Below are positions 1-11,165 of a stretch of DNA of 64,000 bases, piece after piece; position 1 is the stretch's first letter; every line of letters begins with the position of its first letter. Under the pieces are notes generated by a model. That model saw only the letters and a program-made list of their open reading frames with translations, searched no databases and had not been told where the DNA came from. The stretch is from Lathyrus oleraceus (taxonomy: Eukaryota > Streptophyta > Magnoliopsida > Fabales > Fabaceae): the NCBI RefSeq assembly GCF_024323335.1, contig NC_066584.1:272343618-272407617 (forward strand), in the 5' to 3' direction. Made by a program: the position numbers and the translations under genes.

Positions 1-12
1 GATACACGTATG

Positions 13-204
13 ATACGCGTATGGGATAGAAAAATATCACTCCTCTGGTGATACGCGTATGGTACGCGTATGGGACCATGTGATACGCGTATCAGGCTCT
101 GATACGTGATCTGTTACGTGAATCACATTTTTCACTAGTTCCAGCAGCGTATGATACGCGTATGGGAGCCTGATACGCGTACTGGCTGCGTACCATACGC
201 GTAT
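13..204. repeat. Array A of the palindrome ATACGCGTAT
   Basis: Seven copies of the core ACGCGT in the context ATACGCGTAT or a one-base variant lie at about 13, 51, 62, 83, 154, 173 and 195, irregularly spaced. The 10-mer is a perfect palindrome with two CpGs. A second, more regular array of the same word lies at 1795-2046 on the other side of the ORF. Confidence 0.85.
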
Positions 205-467
205 GAGTATTTGGGGTCTGTTTATATAATTTTTTGTCCGTACGGACTTCATTTTCTCACTTTTCTCCTTACGTGTTTTTGCGTATTGTTGTGATTTCTC
301 TCTGTTTCTTCTCTTTCACTCAGCTACAGGTCCATATCATGTCTCAATCACCATAAGAGGTCAACACATTCCGCACCACATACCATGAAGCCAGATATGA
401 TCAGATCAAAAGCCGAAATGTGGTTGAAGAGAAGCATTGAATGTATCAAAATGAAACATTTCCATAA

Positions 468-1079
468 GTCACTAATCTTCTCAAAAAGCAGAAGTTAATC
501 TTTTTTAATGATAAAATCCAAACTGTTGCGCTGGATTTGATTTGGGAATTCTATGCAAACGCGCAACGGGTGACCTCCGATGAAGAAGACCCAACAGGGA
601 ATGAAGCTTTCGTTACATGGGTAAGGGGCAAGGTGATTAAATATGATTGGAAAACTATCAACAGTGTCTTGAAATGTAAATTCTATTATTCTGTTTGCCC
701 TTTTGCCGAATTAAAGCGTTCTGACAAAAACTACTGGCCATACAATGAAATGAAAGAGTCACTGATTAGGCTGGGTCATGATTGGGCACCTACTTCAAAA
801 ATTTCTCCGGCGAAGATTATGGTTGTTGATCTAGCTCTGATTCCTAAGGCATTGGCGTATTTCATTCATCACAATTTAAGCACTAATCGGAGCGGGTCTG
901 AATTGATATCGGAGCGTGCCTTACTTCTTCATCAGATCCTGCAGAAGAAACAGGTGAATATTGGACGGATCATCGCTGCTGATATGGATGAGATTGCTCA
1001 GTCGCCAAAGAAATCATTAGGCCATGCGACTGTGATTCATTTGCTGTGTAAAAAAGCTGGTGTTTCATACCCTACCTAA
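468..1079 (+). pseudogene. Putative plant transposon protein-like ORF carried by the Athila remnant
   Basis: An open frame runs from the stop at 465 to the TAA at 1077-1079. It has no ATG near its start, so the N-terminus is broken. The protein contains EFYAN, then VTWVRGKVIKYD and later ALAYFIHHNLS, which is the pattern of the Pfam 'putative plant transposon protein' domain (PF20167 by memory), common in retroelement-associated ORFs of legumes. No biochemical function is known to me. About 204 residues remain with no internal stop. The related but more decayed gene at 8672-9404 sits in a copia remnant on the other strand. Expression and function are unknown; annotated as an element-borne ORF, probably dead for lack of a start. 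Confidence 0.6.
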
Positions 1080-1794
1080 ACCAAAGCCCCGTTACAACCC
1101 AAAAGACCAAAAACCGTTGTTCCAATTTCATACCCTACCTAAACCAAAGACCCGTTACAACCCAAAAGACCTCAAAAAGTGTGTGTGATTGTAAATGTTG
1201 ATAGGATGAAAGAATTTATTCAAACTTCTGATTTGATATTGCATATTATGATTTGAGAGTGATAACACTTTAACCCAAAGAGACTTGGTGAGAGTGTGAT
1301 ATAAGCTGACAGGTAAAGTCATATCTCTGAGGGAAAGAGTTTCTAGCTCGTTGGCTATGTGGAAAAATCAGAAAACCTGAAAAAACATCAAGAGGTCCAG
1401 TGCGAAAGATTTCAGCAGTATTGTGGTAAGAACTGTTTTATAGTAAGTTTGGGGTGACATGATCTTTGATGGTAATAAAATGTTACTTGAGGACAAGCAA
1501 CAAGTTAAGTTTGGGGTTGTGATCAGTCACCATTTATGCTAGACATTTCACTATTTAACCGTAAATAAGTCAGGTAAACTGTGTAAACTGAAGCATTTTT
1601 AGTTAGATATAAGCTCAATTCTATAATATAAAGTGTGTTGTTACTTATGAGTTTCTTGAGGATGTTTTACACTTTTGGGTATGTTAGCAGGTCAAAAACT
1701 AGTCTGGAAGCTCAGGAAATCAAACGTCAGATGCGAAATTAAGCCCGAGCAAGAAAACGGAAGAAAAAATCAATTCTTGGAGAACCTGCTGTCC

Positions 1795-2046
1795 ATACGC
1801 GTATGGCCTTACATGATACGCGTATGGACCTTCCCAGTATGCGTAGCATACGTATATGACCAGAGGGATGGAAAATCTAGCAAAAAGACAAGCTTCTGGT
1901 GATACGCGTACCAGACTAGGCAATACGCGTACCAGACTGGGCAATACGCGTACCAGACTGGGCAATACGCGTATCAGAGGCTGTCTTACGTGCAGTACGC
2001 GTTTGAGACTGGGCAATACGCGTTTGAGACTGGGCAATACGCGTAT
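1795..2046. repeat. Array B: ATACGCGTA(T/C) repeats with 21 bp period
   Basis: Cores lie at 1795, 1816, 1902, 1923, 1944, 1965, 1995, 2016 and 2037. From 1902 the spacing is exactly 21 bp, except one 30 bp step. The unit is CAATACGCGTACCAGACTGG plus one G. Both strands stay open through it, giving Arg/Thr- and Arg/Val-rich translations that I treat as artefacts of a 21 bp (7-codon) repeat. Confidence 0.9.
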
Positions 2047-2149
2047 GAAGCCCAAAATCAGGAAAAGTCCAACTGAATAGCTATTTAGAGGGGAGAACAC
2101 GATTTTCCAGGGGTTGGACAATTTTTGGAGAAAAAAGAGACGCGTTTGA

Positions 2150-2702
2150 GACCTGGAGACTCTACGATTATCAGAGGATTCATATGTTCAAGAGTTTTCC
2201 GACGATTGAAGATTGATTCCTCAAGAAATTCTGTAATGACAACAATGTTCATCTTTGTTTTTATTTCTATTATGAGTATCTAAACCCCCCATTGCTAGGG
2301 GGGTGACATAGTAATTGGACAGGATTATTTATGGACATAGTAATTAGGTTACATAATCAAATGTCTTTTCACTAAGGAATTAGGAATAGATACCCTTGAG
2401 GACCGGAATTAATTGGACAGGATTATTGTCTAAGCCTTCATAAATTATATCTGTTACAGGAAGTTTCATTCACCGAACCCTAGCAATCTTCTCTCATTTG
2501 TCTCTCGTTCAACCTTTTTACTTGTTTTATTTATTTGCAATTGGGAGTATAATTACTCACAACACAAAAACCAAAGGCTTTTGTCTAATTGAAACAATCT
2601 ATAAACTCTGTATCGTCAAGCAGTCCTTGAGATCGACAAACGGGGAATTTCCCTTTTATTACTACAGTGAGAAAAATAGTACACTTGCTATTTTCCCATC
2701 AC
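2150..2702 (+). repeat. Probable Athila-type 3' LTR (start uncertain)
   Basis: The end is placed at ...TTTTCCCATCA (2702) because this resembles the Athila LTR terminus that normally precedes the PBS. The start was not found and 2150 is a placeholder. A perfect hairpin (ACCCCCC at 2284-2290, loop ATTGCTA, GGGGGGT at 2298-2304) lies inside. Confidence 0.4.
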
Positions 2703-3399
2703 TTTCCATAACTACATTTTTTACTGCTTTGTTCCAAACACCCTTCCTTTAATTCGTCATTTTAAAGTCTTAAATTTCTTTGCTTTGAACACTTGCTTTT
2801 CCCAGTTGTTTATTATCAGCCCTTTACAATTTCTCTCTTTAAACCCATATTAGCCTTTTACTGTAAAGTTATAATCATTAGTCCCACGAGTACTGTCGAA
2901 GTGTTCACGATTATTAAAAATCATTTTCAAACATAATTAGCACATGTCCTAGGAACAATCTGATCGATCCTGCGAGTAACCAAATTTATAGATTTGGAAC
3001 ATCAGCGGTTGTTTACCAATTTTCACGGTAAAAATAAGTCGTTGAATCTTTCTGTTTTAAATACCCAGAAAACTCATAAAAACACAACCTTTATTTGTCA
3101 AGAATATTGAGAGAAACCATGAAAATATTTCTTAATTCACCAATAAATTATCTCTAAAATTCAACCTTGTGAAAAACCTCCTAGAATGTTGAGATTGTGA
3201 GAATTATAAAGTTGTGTTGTGTGAGATTCTTTGAATACTATTCATCATCTTCAACCTTATATCAAGAAACCATTATTATAGGTCATAAATATAAAGATTA
3301 TGAGTGAGAGGTAGATTGAAGTATAATTGGAGATCTAATGTTTTTTTTTGTGAAGTTTTAATATTTGTACTCGAATAAAGAATAGTTTCTTGATCACAT
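2703..3399. other. Unassigned AT-rich DNA
   Basis: I see no credible ORF, RNA gene or element boundary here. The sequence looks like decayed retroelement material. Confidence 0.4.
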
Positions 3400-4226
3400 T
3401 GTTGGTTGGTGCTTATCAAGCAAAAGAAGAGTTTTCTTCATACTTGAAGGAAGACTTTGAAGGATCCGAGTAAAAGAGGCTGCGGAATTGAGCTTGGAGA
3501 AAGTCATTGGGTCTATCAAGTTTGGTGAACCAAGATCATTGAAGATCTTGAATGTTAGTAGTTGAGTAAAGTGCATTGAACATGAGAACTTATTATTTTA
3601 GATTTGTGTTGGTTAAATCATTAGGCTGTTAGCGTTCGATTTGATAGAGCATTTACCAGAATACTTGTATCTTTAAATTTAATCATAGTGGAAGACGTTA
3701 ATATTGTCGGTGGTGAAAATCATCAAATAGTGGAGTAGACATAGCTAAGACAAATTATTGAACCTCTATATATCCTGTGTACATTTTTCTATCTCTATCT
3801 CTTTAATTTTTTGCATTTTATCATGTATGTTAGGCATAATTCATCATTGAAATATCATCTATAATTAGATATTGTTGATAGAGTTTTATCATATATGTGT
3901 GAGTTTGTGATGCATTTAATTTGATGAATATTAACCTCTTGAATTAAGCTTGTATTTACTCTAAGTTTCTTGATTTAAATTACTTATTAAAGCAACTTCT
4001 AGTTTACTTGAATTATTGAGTTTGTTTGAATTCTTGTATATATGATAATGACGAAACATATGATATTGGATTTATTCATCATGTTTTGCTCCCGCTCATT
4101 ATATTTTGCATCCGTACTCTAACTCTAAATTTGTAAAAATAATAATTTGAATTCGATTATTTTAAGGGGAACAGTGTATTCAACCCCCTATTATAGATCT
4201 TATTGTATCTACATTCTCTCCCAACA
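3400..4226 (+). repeat. Probable decayed Ty1/copia 5' LTR
   Basis: The segment starts TGTTGGTTGG and ends CTCCCAACA. Its end has the legume copia pattern of a C-rich run (TTCAACCCCC at about 4179) some 45 bp before the terminus, and it is followed by a degenerate PBS. The left boundary is chosen only from the TG dinucleotide and is weak. Confidence 0.35.
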
Positions 4227-4228
4227 AT

Positions 4229-4240
4229 TGGCCTTAGAGC
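4229..4240 (+). promoter_or_regulatory. Degenerate primer binding site (initiator tRNA-Met type)
   Basis: TGGCCTTAGAGC matches the copia PBS word TGGTATCAGAGC at 9 of 12 positions and starts 2 bases after the proposed LTR end. Confidence 0.45.
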
Positions 4241-5200
4241 TGATATTTGGAATAAGTCTAAGCTACTTAAAAAGTTGAGTATGTAGATCTTGATCCTAAA
4301 AGCCTTTTATGAAATATTTTTCAAAGAGAATTTTAATATGTTTAATTATCATCTGAATACTTGATTCACATCATTATCTGAATGACTTAGAGTTAACTGA
4401 AGTATTCCAATTCTAGTGTTTCAATCAATCTTTAATTTCAAGGTGAATAATCATTGAAGTTAAATCCATCTAGGATTGAACTAACAAACTTTTGAGTTGT
4501 TTACGGGTAACCGGAAACATTGCACTATAGCCTAAAAATTTATATGATGATTATTTGAAAATCTAACAATTTCTTCATATAGTATACATGTGTTAAGTTT
4601 GTGAAAGAAAGATGAAACATCTCCTTGTTGATCTACTCTTCTAAGGTTATCGTGAAAGAAGATGAAGATATTTTTATGAAATTCCGCATGTTCACTAATT
4701 ATTCAACAAGCACCTAAGAAGTTAAGGCATCAAGTCTTGAAGGAGCTACACCATTGTCAAAGTATTGAACTAGTTATCCTAGATTATCAAGATATTTATT
4801 CAAACAATGAAGTAGTTAATCATCTTCTCATTATTATTATAATGATGAAAGATATTTTGAACATATGTTGTAGAATTGCATCTAATATATTGGGAAGGAA
4901 TGTCTGATAATGTTCTTCAAAAATGCAAAGGAAATAGTATACAATTTTACATGATTGACCGCAATTTTCTTTTGTCATTTTTGTAGTCGTTTACTAATTG
5001 TTTATTTTGTAGCAAGTTAAAGCCTAGAACGGCTAACTGGTATGATCGTTCCAATCTCCTTTTTTCTTTTCTTGTAATGTACCCTAGTTATATGTGTGCT
5101 TGGTATGTTGTATAATTGATTTATGTCTATGTGATTATATGTATAGCATAAATCATCTGAGCATATCATCCATCTTATCATTTTATTCATCTAAGCATAA
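4241..5200. other. Unassigned DNA, possibly decayed copia internal sequence
   Basis: It follows a degenerate PBS, so it may once have been a copia leader and gag. I could not read a gag frame in it. No other gene is seen. Confidence 0.3.
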
Positions 5201-6664
5201 TGTTCTACATGTGACTTCATACACAAGAGGGGAGGGGGTTGAATTGTGTGTTTCATAAAAATTGGGTTTGAAAAACTTTTAGAATCAAAATCAGAGTTTG
5301 AAAACATTTTAGAAAAAGTTTTAGAGTTATGCATGGGAAAATAAATTGCAGAAGATAAAATACAAAAATGTAAAGAGTTAAGGAATAGAGAAGACACTGG
5401 GTGTTATAGAGGTTCTGTCGAAAAATAAAACAACCTACTCTTCTTCCCAATAATTGTTCTTAAGAGTATTTAATAAACTTAAGAGCTTTTAGTAGGTTGA
5501 ACTCTCAAATCCCCTTATATAAGGAAAAATGAAGTTTGTTGCTAACTTTCAACCAAAAATTGGTTTTATCGTGGGCTAACAAAGAACCTATGAGATTTTG
5601 TCACGGGTTGATCTCGAACCTTGAAAGCTTTTGAACAGGCTAAACTTTCGAACATAAACGGAGGCTTGATCACACAATCCCGAAACCAAATCTTTTTACG
5701 GGTTTAGCTTCAAATCCAAACATACAATCCGTAAGTGGATAAAATGTTCAACCAAGGTAAAAAACCAAAAAATTCCTTGGTGAACTTACAAAACTACCCT
5801 TCCAGAACTACAACTTCCTCACTCACAAAATGACTTTCTCAGAGAGCACTACGACTACACTTTTAGTGAGAGAAAGTAAACAAAAATATTATATATATAT
5901 AGAGAGAGAGAGTTAGAAGTGAGAAATTAAATCACGTTTCTAGATGATTTTGAAATTGGGAATGAATCTCTATTATTAGGCCAGAGGTTGACACAAAAAA
6001 GAAAAAAATTAAGGCCAATAATGATGTGACAATCGATTAACATCATGTCCCAATGGATTGGTAGGCCTGAGTTAACCGATTAGAAAGATAAAAAAGGTAA
6101 GAAAATATATTTAGCCATTACCAGTCATTAAATAGTTTTTCTAATCAATTAGGTAACATTTTTGAACTTCTCCAATCGATTGACATAAAGTGCCAATTGA
6201 TTGTTAAGAGCAAAAACTTGCCCATATCTTTTCTGGCAGTTCCTAACTTGTCTGCCACGACATTAAGGAATTTTTAGAAATGTTTTCTTGAGAAAATTAG
6301 TTTGAAAACTTTTTTATGTATGTATGATTTAGCGATGCACTTTTACGAAAATCCCTTGTGCTTTTACAATGTATTCACTCACATGTGTCGAGGCAGGCTT
6401 TCATATACTTCAAGACTTGTCAGATGCTTCATCCTTATGGGCACTTGCTTGAGTTTACTTTGATATGAGCCTTGAGTTATATTTCATTTCGTTTCTATCA
6501 TCAGAGAGTCAAGTTCATTAAACCCTAATATCTCGATTTGTATATTTAACCGCTTAAACACTTTATGCTTGACTTTAGTTATTGTCATTATCAAGGGCAT
6601 GTTCATATTTAATAGTTGTCATCGTCAAAAGCATGTTCAATGACCTGCAAAACAAGGTTCCACA
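5201..6664 (-). repeat. 3' LTR of the copia element
   Basis: On the minus strand it begins TGTGGAACCTTG right after the polypurine tract and ends ATGTAGAACA. Positions 5201-5530 align with 11166-11530 (the 5' LTR) over about 350 bases with scattered differences. It contains a short (AT)n(AG)n tract near 5888-5912. Length 1464 bp. Confidence 0.75.
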
Positions 6665-6666
6665 TT

Positions 6667-6685
6667 CTCCCCCTTTTTTATGATG
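6667..6685 (-). promoter_or_regulatory. Polypurine tract of the copia element
   Basis: The minus strand reads CATCATAAAAAAGGGGGAG immediately before the 3' LTR, the characteristic plus-strand primer of SIRE/Maximus-type copia elements. Confidence 0.75.
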
Positions 6686-8046
6686 ACAACACATATCTCA
6701 TGGAGGTGGAAAAAGAAATAACAAGTATTTGTTTGGGGTAATTAAGCCCCCTCCCCTCAATTAAGTAGAGAATATACTCTACTCCCCCTGAGAGTACACT
6801 TCTCCCTCTTTTGTCAAAATAAAAAAGGAGGGTAAAGATGTATTAATATAGTTTAAATATACAAACATTGGCAATTAAGCATTTAGGAAAGAAAAATATT
6901 GTTTTAGTCATTAAGAGAAATTACTAGTAATTCAAAGTACAAGAATTGAAATTGCGGAATTGAAAGATGCGAAAAGCAGAAAACCACATAAAATTGTACA
7001 CGTTTAGACATCTAGGTAAGACAATTCGTTATTGAAATCATCACCAAAGAACATGTCTCATCGTAGTTGTGTATGGTATGGTATGAAGTGACGAGTTATG
7101 AAGTCGAACTTGTCATTAATCACATTTATCTTTCCAATTATGACTTTGAGTAGGACGTTAGTTATGGGTAGATTATTGGTGTAAGCCCTAGAGACCAATA
7201 CTTTTGGTACTTGTATCGAATTATTTATTAATAATAAAAGGCTTTTTTCTTTATTATGTTTATTTAATAAAGTCCCTAGAATAGCTAGTCCGTTTAATGT
7301 ATCAAGTGTGACTTAATCATGAGATCCTATTAAACATAAGGACACTATTCTTAAAGTATTCGTAGTCGAAATTTGTTTTGAAATGGGATAACATTAAAGC
7401 ATTAAGGCTACTATGTATATAGACTGATCATCGCATATCATGGATCATGGATAAGGAGTTATCAAGTCTTAAACATAAGTATGAATATTAGGAGTAATAT
7501 TTATACTGGATTGACCCGCTATGAGAATACTATATAGAATGTTATGCAAAGTGTCATAAGTTATTCTCATGGTGATAGTGGTGTATACCACCCTTCGACC
7601 TGAAAACCACTATGGACCTTAGATGTAGATTCGAGTGCCTTATTGCTGATCAAACATTATTCGTAACTGGATGACCATAAAGACAGTTGATGGGTACTCC
7701 ACGAAGCATGCTAAGGGACATGAGTGACCTAGATGGAATTTGCCCATCCTGTGTAACAGGATAAATGTTTAAGGGCCCAATATTGAACTGGACAAGGATG
7801 ACACAGTTTATGCCTTGTGTTCAATATAGACATAAGGTCAAAAGGGTAATTATACACACAAGTATTATCACAAACGGATTTGTCAGATCCCATGACATTT
7901 TCGTGTCTTAGGTAGCAGTGATGTGTTGCTAGATACCGCTCACTGTTTATTATGTTAAATATGTGATTTAATGTAATTGCCAATGCCGCGAAAACCTACA
8001 GGGTCACACACAAAAGGACTGATTGATGAGAGATAGAGTAAATAAG

Positions 8047-8200
8047 GAACACCGTAAGGTACGATGCACTTAAGTTAATTGTAGAACATCGTAAGGCACG
8101 GTGCACTTAATTAGAATACGAAATATGGTAAGGTACCACGCGCTTAAGTGATTTTGGTATATCATAAGATATGGGCCACATACACTTAAGTGGACTTTTA
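8047..8200 (+). repeat. Four degenerate repeats upstream of the LTR TATA box
   Basis: Four units of about 45 bp each pair a 'gtaaggtac'-like block with a 'cacttaag' block (for example 8053-8074, 8091-8109, 8129-8149, 8166-8192). Such direct repeats in U3 often hold enhancer elements; that role is inferred. Confidence 0.65.
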
Positions 8201-8224
8201 GCTTGCATTCTATACAAGTGGTTC

Positions 8225-8232
8225 TATAAATA
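8225..8232 (+). promoter_or_regulatory. TATA box of the solo LTR
   Basis: TATAAATA lies about 1045 bp into the LTR, just after the repeats, so transcription would start near 8255-8265 on the plus strand. Confidence 0.6.
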
Positions 8233-8671
8233 GAACCCTTGTGTAGAAGCATTTGTTTAGATGAAAATTTCGTTTCTCTCTCACTCAAATCCTTCATTCG
8301 TAGCAGCTAGCACTGAGACTGAAGGAATCCATTCGTGTGGATTGAGTTGAGGCGTTGTCACCATTCAACGTTCGTGATCACTCCCTAAATATGCCTCAAA
8401 GGTTTCAATCGCCACAAGAGGTAACGATTCTATCACTGATCATGCCCATTCGTAAGGATCACTAAAGGAGAAAAAATTTAAATTTCGCTGTGTTTTGGAT
8501 CGCTATTCTACTTCATTGAGGTGGTTGAGGAATAAAGTAGTCAAAATTGTTTATCTCTATGGGTGCTTCTTGAATTTTTTTCTTTTCTTTTTTTCTCATT
8601 TGATGGGGGCTTTTAAGTCACTTTTCCATTGATGATCTTAAATTCCATTTATGGTAGAACATATCTTCCTA

Positions 8672-9404
8672 TTATGGTTGTTCCTTCTTTGTGCTCTTCA
8701 TTTCAAAAATTATATCTTGCTCTTCTAGAATTTTTGTGATCAGATTACCATATGGTAGACATACTTCTTCTCTCTTGGTTTCTATCATGTACTCGATTAC
8801 TTTCCTTGCCCAATTCACCTTGATTTTGTTTTCTATATACCATACAACTTCATTATCAAATTGGATTATAAGGCTAAAGTTGCTTTTCCTTAGAAAAAGT
8901 ATGTGATTGATCACATAGTAAGTCATACGACTTTTAGGGTGGATGTATCAAGAAGTGAGTGACTTTGGCATGGAAGGCATTAGATCTTTCATGAGAGAGG
9001 ATGCAACGAGCTTGTAATTGTACTTGTATCTGTTATCTTTGGCCTCAAGGATGATATATTCTCGAGGAAGATTCAGAATCTTTCCAAACTCTTCTAAAGA
9101 AAGGTTTATTTTATGCCTTTTTACTTAAGATTAAACTATCCCATCAATGAGGTAGAGATTTAAGAAGAACCTCTTGACTAAAGATAGATAAATATTTCTT
9201 GAGGGGTTGTAAAGGAAGGTGGAGAGGTTTAGTTCTTCAAAGGTCTTAAATAACTCACATTCTTTAAAATCTTTCGGATCAAGGGTGTGGATTCTGAGTA
9301 GGGTTCAGTTGGAGAACTCTTCGAAAAATCTCACTTTTTTTCTGTTTGGTGGTGAAGAAACCTGAGAAGGGGCTAGTGGAGAAGCTTAATCTTTTGGGAG
9401 CCAT
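8672..9404 (-). pseudogene. Decayed plant transposon protein-like gene in the copia element
   Basis: Reading minus from an ATG at 9404 (MAPKRLSFSTSP), the frame breaks several times. After frameshifts I can follow RFFEEFSN, then NIYLSLVKRFFLNLYLIDG, HKINLSLEEFGKILNLP and, in the last open stretch (8926-8672), VCLPYGNLITKILEEQDI. The block 'VK-F--NLY--DG...FG-IL-LP' and the C-terminal 'LPYG-L-TKI-E' are the signature of the plant transposon protein family (PF20167-like), also seen at 468-1079. Placed between gag and the 3' LTR, it occupies the position of extra ORFs in SIRE-type elements. It has at least three in-frame stops and one frameshift, so it is dead. Confidence 0.6.
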
Positions 9405-10769
9405 GATGATTTTTGAATGAATAATCTCATAATCACAAAGTTTGAAGGGAAATATGAAATGCAAAAGAATGAACGATGGATACCTATTTATAATATGCTA
9501 TCTAATAATTTTATTGTGTATTTCTAGAAAGCAATCAATGGATATTATAATGATTGAAAATCAAGGAGAAATCTTTCCAAATTGGGGATGCCAATTGATT
9601 GGTTAATCAAATCTTTCAGGATTTTGAGAGATCTTCATTAATTTTGAGATTTGATTTACTTTGAGTGCATGTTTGGCTTGGATTTGATATGAAAATAAAA
9701 GTACCAAGCCTCTCCAATCGATTTCCATGAGGTTCCAATTGATTGGCCTTTCATCGTTCAGTCCCCTTGGTGCCTTTTGGGTCTTGTGTTGGATTTCATT
9801 GCTTTTTTCCACCCTTATTACACTCCTTTCTATAAAAAAACTTAGAAAATTATATTTTTTGTTAGTGAAAATGTTTTACTGAGATGACAAAAAATTAAAA
9901 CCACAATTTAAGGATTAATCGAAGTTTTCCAAACATTTCAACCTTAAAATAGTGTATTACCTCTCATATCAAAAGACTTTGATAAAAAAACTTCCCCTAA
10001 AGGGGAACACCAATCATACTATGGTGTGTCCTTCTCTACACATCGTTGGATGTGGGATTTGCTATAAACAATGAGATAAATACGTCCATTAGAGATATAT
10101 CCACTCAAGTGATCACTAAGGATCATAAATGTTAAGATATACTCGATAACACTTTCTTTGATCATTATAATATTTTCCATCACCGTACATTCTTGGATCA
10201 GAGACTTCATACATACTGCATACTTAGAAGTATAATTTTCCTTGCACAACTCCATTAATAATTGTTAAAGCTTTCAACCTGCAAAGCATACCTTGATAGT
10301 ATCTTCCTCATAGAATGCCTTTAAGCAAACTTCATCTTCTTCATTCGAAGAAGGTTATTTTATATTTATCCTTGAGGTTGATGTCTCACCTCCTTTTCTT
10401 CTTTCAAATCTTGAAGACAATTTTTCAACTAATGAGTATGTTCTTTTGAAGGATTCCATCGGAGTCGTTTGATAGGAGTATGTGAAGATGGTGATTTTTT
10501 GGTTTTTGTTTCTTCATCTTTGAGTAATTGAACTACTTTGTTCAATTTTTCTATGATCTCTTTCTTTCTTGATTTTTCCCAAAATTCATGAAGGTTCCCA
10601 TCTTTCGATTTAAGGATTGGATTAAACTTCCAATTCTTAACTCTTGGACATTGATTAGCGAAGAACATTCTAATATAATTTCTAATATTTCAAAACTTTG
10701 AAAAACATCAAAAGATGGTATCTTCATTTTCTTCTCCTCGTGTGTTCATCTCCTCTTGCTCGATACTTG

Positions 10770-11113
10770 AAGAAACTACATATATCATTTCATGAGTATT
10801 CCACATTTCCTTGGAGGTTTTGCAATGATGACATAAGAAAATTTATTATCATCTAGAGACATTGTTATAAAACTCATGATTTTGAAATCTATCTCAGACT
10901 TTATCTTTTCCTTTTTGGTCCAAAGGGAATCGAGTTTATCTACTAATTTTCCATTTACTTGGTAAGTAGGGATAAACGGACTATTGATTATGGTTTCCCA
11001 TAATTCATGCTTTATAATTTGAATAAAATTCTAAATCTAGCTTGCCATATATCAAATCTAATATTATTAAAGAGTGGTGGTGTGTTTAAAAAATATCTCT
11101 TGTTGGAATCCAT
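10770..11113 (-). pseudogene. copia gag N-terminal part, broken
   Basis: From the ATG at 11113, about 50 bases after the PBS, the minus strand encodes MDSNKRYFL, then FDIWQARFRI. After a frameshift come FIPTYQVNG, LDSLWTKK, FITMSLDDNKFSYV and KMWNTHEM. This is the usual order of Ty1/copia Gag ('W-ARF', 'ELW-xII', 'SLW', 'L-D-E/K-F', 'MWDTLE'). At least one stop and one frameshift interrupt it. Further minus-strand coding-like fragments continue to about 10020 (including FWEKSRKKEIIEKLNKV at about 10585), but I could not align them to Gag with confidence. Confidence 0.65.
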
Positions 11114-11150
11114 CTTCCTCCTGAGACGATTAGTCCTAAAATATGTGTTA

Positions 11151-11165
11151 GGCTCTGATGTCATT
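11151..11165 (-). promoter_or_regulatory. Primer binding site of the copia element
   Basis: The minus strand reads AATGACATCAGAGCC, two changes from the initiator tRNA-Met word TGGTATCAGAGC, directly after the LTR end TGTCCAACA. Confidence 0.75.

Larger units (their letters stand above)
1..2702 (+). mobile_element. 3' part of a decayed Athila-type Ty3/gypsy element
   Basis: Reading on the plus strand, this stretch has an extra ORF (468-1079), a long non-coding tail and what looks like a 3' LTR ending near 2702. Two copies of AAGTTTGGGGT (1445 and 1507), preceded by TTGAGGACAAGCAA at 1488, resemble the tail I associate with legume Athila/Cyclops elements. The terminal section with 'gagatcgaca', 'ttattactac' and 'acttgctattttcccatca' resembles the end of Athila LTRs. 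No PBS follows 2702, so this is a 3' end. gag and pol are outside the window or lost. Family assignment is from remembered sequence patterns, not a search. Confidence 0.5.
7180..8515 (+). mobile_element. Solo LTR of a Ty1/copia-like element
   Basis: A 1.3 kb block begins TGTAAGCCC and ends TACTTCA, with near-matching 5 bp flanks (ATTGG at 7175-7179, ATTGA at 8515-8519). It has LTR anatomy: repeated motifs, then TATAAATA at 8225, then a leader-like end. No PBS or coding sequence follows; the sequence continues into the interrupted copia element. Boundaries are inferred from the TG/CA ends and the imperfect duplication. Confidence 0.6.

Noticed and set aside
1795..2046. CRISPR array
   Set aside because: Eukaryotic transposon-rich DNA, very short units, no spacers of regular length and no cas genes.
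1720..2121. Arg/Val/Leu repeat peptide on the minus strand and Arg/Thr repeat peptide on the plus strand
   Set aside because: The 21 bp repeat is a multiple of three and lacks stops, so it stays open in several frames; there is no start context or domain to suggest a gene.
8691..8906. Plus-strand ORF of 71 codons
   Set aside because: Antisense shadow of the C-terminus of the plant-transposon-protein pseudogene.
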